Assembly (NCBI GenBank): GCA_002386945.1
Contig: DGKH01000034.1
Span: 1 to 18,932, forward strand
Length of the DNA: 18,932 bases
Direction of reading: 5' to 3'
DNA from: Proteobacteria bacterium UBA4575
GTDB lineage: Bacteria; Pseudomonadota; Gammaproteobacteria; UBA4575
Translations under genes and position numbers: made by a program
Shown here: piece after piece, positions 16,796 through 18,932 of the stretch
How positions within the stretch are numbered: the stretch's first letter is position 1
How the letters are laid out: the number at the start of each line of letters is the position of its first letter
The notes under the pieces: model-generated
What the model saw: only the letters and a program-made list of their open reading frames with translations
What the model was told of the DNA's origin: nothing
Databases searched by the model: none

Positions 16796-18031
16796 ATGGG
16801 AAAACGAAGTGAACAAGGCATGATTGTTGGTCTTGATATTGGTACCTCGAAAGTGGTGGCGATTGTTGGTGAGATTACTGAAGAAGGCGAAATCGAAATT
16901 ATCGGTATCGGCTCCCATCAGTCACGCGGCCTAAAAAAAGGCGTGGTTGTGAATATTGAAAGCACAGTGCAATCAATACAGAGAGCAGTAGAAGAGGCTG
17001 AATTGATGGCTGGTTGTCAGATTCATTCTGTCTATGCCGGTATTGCGGGTAGCCATATTAGAAGCATGAATTCACATGGCATTGTTGCAATCAAAGATCG
17101 TGAGGTCGTGCAAAGTGATGTTGATCGTGTGATTGATGCGGCCAGAGCTGTTGCTATTCCAGCAGATCAAAAAGTACTACATGTGATTCCACAGGAATTT
17201 GTTATTGATGAACAAGAAGGGATACGCGAACCCATTGGTATGTCTGGTGTTCGTTTAGAGGCCAAGGTTCATCTAATCACAGGTGCTGAATCATCTGCGC
17301 AGAATATTGTTAAGTGTATTCAGCGCTGTGGTTTACAAACCGATGACATTATTCTTGAGCAGCTGGCTTCGAGCTATGCCGTATTGACTGAAGATGAAAA
17401 AGATCTAGGTGTTTGCTTGGTTGATATTGGTGGTGGTACCACAGATATCGCCGTGTTTGCTGAAGGTGCAATTAAACATACAGCAGTCATTCCAATCGCA
17501 GGTGATCAAGTGACTAATGATATTGCAGTAGCGATGCGTACTCCTACGCAATATGCCGAGGAAATTAAGACCAAGTATGCCTGTGCACTGCGTCAACTAA
17601 CCAATCCTGATGAGGTGATCGAGGTGCCTAGTGTTGGCGATCGTCCTCCGAGAAAGTTAGCACGACAAACTTTGGCTGAAGTAGTTGAGCCACGCTATGA
17701 AGAATTAATGTCACTAATCTTGGCAGAACTACGCCGCAGTGGTTATGAAAACCTAATTGCAGCAGGTGTCGTCTTAACGGGTGGTAGCGCAAAAATGGAA
17801 GGCGTCGTTGAATTGGCTGAGGAAGTATTTCATATGCCAGTGCGCTTAGGTGTGCCGCAATATGTCACAGGACTGATCGAGGTGGTGCGTAATCCGATAC
17901 ATGCCACTGGTGTCGGCTTGTTGTTATTTGGCGCGAGAAATGCGGCCTTAAAAGAACCAAATACATTTTCTGCGAGTGGTATTTCATCCAAATTCGCACG
18001 CATAAAAAATTGGCTACAAGGTAATTTTTAG
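16796..18031 (+). CDS. ftsA: FtsA, actin-like membrane tether for FtsZ
   Basis: 411 aa (E. coli 420). Actin-family ATPase: phosphate 1 loop GLDIGTSK at 12-19, phosphate 2 loop VDIGGGTTDIAV at 209-220, adenosine motif LTGGSAKMEG at 327-336. The 1C domain specific to FtsA lies between about 85 and 165 (HVIPQEFVID at 129-138, GVRLEAKVHLIT at 151-162). The last residues, from about 399 (KFARIKNWLQGNF), form the amphipathic membrane-targeting helix. It anchors FtsZ and recruits late division proteins. ATG 16796 has only a weak ribosome-binding site, 15 nt after the ftsQ stop; low FtsA relative to FtsZ is normal. The in-frame ATG at 16820 (Met9) is a less likely start. Confidence 0.98.
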   Translation: MGKRSEQGMIVGLDIGTSKVVAIVGEITEEGEIEIIGIGSHQSRGLKKGVVVNIESTVQSIQRAVEEAELMAGCQIHSVYAGIAGSHIRSMNSHGIVAIKDREVVQSDVDRVIDAARAVAIPADQKVLHVIPQEFVIDEQEGIREPIGMSGVRLEAKVHLITGAESSAQNIVKCIQRCGLQTDDIILEQLASSYAVLTEDEKDLGVCLVDIGGGTTDIAVFAEGAIKHTAVIPIAGDQVTNDIAVAMRTPTQYAEEIKTKYACALRQLTNPDEVIEVPSVGDRPPRKLARQTLAEVVEPRYEELMSLILAELRRSGYENLIAAGVVLTGGSAKMEGVVELAEEVFHMPVRLGVPQYVTGLIEVVRNPIHATGVGLLLFGARNAALKEPNTFSASGISSKFARIKNWLQGNF

Positions 18032-18065
18032 AATTTTATATATTTCAATTTTTAGTAATAAAAAC

Positions 18066-18075
18066 GAGGAGAAGG
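18066..18075 (+). promoter_or_regulatory. Strong ribosome-binding site of ftsZ
   Basis: GAGGAGAAGG ends 3 nt before the ftsZ ATG, with the GGAG core 7 nt upstream. It lies in a 47-nt, strongly A+T-rich spacer (18032-18078). Together with the weak site of ftsA it fits the known excess of FtsZ over FtsA. I see no convincing promoter inside the spacer. Confidence 0.8.
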
Positions 18076-18078
18076 TAG

Positions 18079-18932
18079 ATGTTTGAATTTGATGATTCAT
18101 ATGGACAGAGTGCTGTCATTAAGGTGATTGGTATTGGCGGCGGTGGCGGTAATGCTGTTGAGCACATGGTGCAAGCATCGATTGATGGCGTAAGTTTTAT
18201 CTGTGCCAATACAGATGCACAAGCACTGCAACGATCAAGCGCAAAGATTACATTCCAATTAGGTACCGATATTACAAAGGGCCTAGGTGCGGGTGCTAAT
18301 CCTGAGATTGGACGTCAGTCAGCATTAGAAGATAGAGACCGTATTCATGATGCGATTGCTGGTGCCGATATGCTCTTTATTACGGCAGGCATGGGTGGTG
18401 GTACCGGTACTGGTGCAGCACCGATTGTTGCAGAGGTTGCACGTGAACTTGGCATCCTAACAGTGGCCGTTGTGACCAAGCCCTTCCCATTTGAAGGCTC
18501 TAAGCGTCGTAAGATTGCCGAGCGTGGCATCGAAGAGCTATCGCAACATGTGGATTCTCTTATCACTATTCCAAACGAGAAATTACTCACCGTTCTGGAT
18601 AAAGATATGACCATGCTAGATGGCTTTAAGGCTGCTAATGATATCTTATTACGTGCAGTGCAAGGTATTGCAGAAGTGATTACCTGCCCTGGTCTGATCA
18701 ACGTCGATTTTGCTGATGTAAAAACGGTGATGTCAGAAATGGGTATGGCAATGATGGGGTCTGGAATGGCTACTGGCCCTGAGCGTGCGCGCGAAGCGGT
18801 TGAATCAGCAGTATCTAGCCCACTACTTGAAGACATTAATATCACGGGTGCACATGGCATCTTGGTTAATGTGACGGCGAGCAGCAAGCTTACTATGAGT
18901 GAAATCTCTGAAGTTGGTTCGCATGTTGAAGG
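18079..18932 (+). CDS. ftsZ: FtsZ, tubulin-like division GTPase (3' end missing)
   Basis: 284 codons are present and the frame is open at the edge; about 100 or more residues, including the disordered linker and the C-terminal FtsA/ZipA-binding peptide, are missing. N-terminal GTPase domain: [10 protein letters not shown] at 18-27, NTDAQAL at 44-50, the tubulin signature GGGTGTG at 106-112, TKPFPFEG at 133-140 and PNEKLL at 165-170. The synergy (T7) loop NVDFADVK at 208-215 carries the catalytic D210 and D213. [13 protein letters not shown] and [15 protein letters not shown] follow. Polymerises with GTP into the Z-ring. C203 stands before PGLINVDF where Arg is common. The start is fixed by the strong site at 18066-18075 and the canonical N terminus. 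Confidence 0.98.
   Translation, partial: MFEFDDSYGQSAVIKVIGIGGGGGNAVEHMVQASIDGVSFICANTDAQALQRSSAKITFQLGTDITKGLGAGANPEIGRQSALEDRDRIHDAIAGADMLFITAGMGGGTGTGAAPIVAEVARELGILTVAVVTKPFPFEGSKRRKIAERGIEELSQHVDSLITIPNEKLLTVLDKDMTMLDGFKAANDILLRAVQGIAEVITCPGLINVDFADVKTVMSEMGMAMMGSGMATGPERAREAVESAVSSPLLEDINITGAHGILVNVTASSKLTMSEISEVGSHVE

Noticed and set aside
18032..18078. Possible ftsZ promoter in the A+T-rich ftsA-ftsZ spacer (TATATT at 18039-18044)
   Set aside because: No -35 at proper spacing: TTGGCT at 18010-18015 is 23 bp away. In E. coli ftsZ promoters lie within upstream genes, which I cannot localise by eye.
18345..18887. 180-codon minus-strand open frame inside ftsZ
   Set aside because: It mirrors the third-position pattern of ftsZ on the other strand, gives a Ser/Ile/Ala-rich sequence with no recognisable domain, and has no room for a separate gene.

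Overview
The window is the division and cell wall (dcw) gene cluster of a Gram-negative bacterium, almost certainly a gammaproteobacterium outside the Enterobacterales. Four things point there: an LpoA-type lipoprotein gene divergent from rsmI, a type A RNase P RNA gene, MurE with a meso-diaminopimelate specificity motif, and the order mraZ-rsmH-ftsL-ftsI-murE-murF-mraY-murD-ftsW-murG-murC-murB-ddl-ftsQ-ftsA-ftsZ. Base composition looks a little under 50% G+C. I cannot name the genus from sequence alone.

Layout. Positions 1-185 (minus strand) hold the 5' end of lpoA, whose product in well-studied relatives activates a class A penicillin-binding protein. Divergent from it, 234-1076 is rsmI (16S rRNA 2'-O-methyltransferase). 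Next is rnpB, the RNase P RNA (about 1130-1479), with its own promoter. A gene-poor stretch of about 320 bp follows. It ends in a sigma70-like promoter (TTGCTT, 17 bp, TATAGT) and a cluster of GTGG repeats that look like the MraZ operator. From 1801 to the right edge there are sixteen plus-strand genes with almost no gaps and ten start/stop overlaps of 1-14 nt. ftsZ is cut by the edge at 18932.

How the genes work together. MurB, MurC, MurD, MurE and MurF take UDP-GlcNAc-enolpyruvate to UDP-MurNAc-pentapeptide; Ddl supplies D-Ala-D-Ala. MraY and MurG make lipid I and lipid II at the inner face of the inner membrane. FtsW and FtsI polymerise and crosslink septal peptidoglycan, with FtsL and FtsQ as regulatory partners and FtsA/FtsZ as the cytoskeletal scaffold. 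MraZ represses the cluster promoter. RsmH and RsmI together form m4Cm1402 in 16S rRNA, so both enzymes acting on that one nucleotide lie within about 2.2 kb of each other.

Novelty. Every substantial open stretch is explained by a known family, and I see no mobile element, CRISPR array, toxin-antitoxin, defence or secondary-metabolite system. The points worth a second look are small: a GTGG-type MraZ operator, a MurE with several altered signature motifs, off-consensus residues in FtsW, Ddl and FtsZ, and the lack of a clear terminator between rnpB and the dcw promoter.
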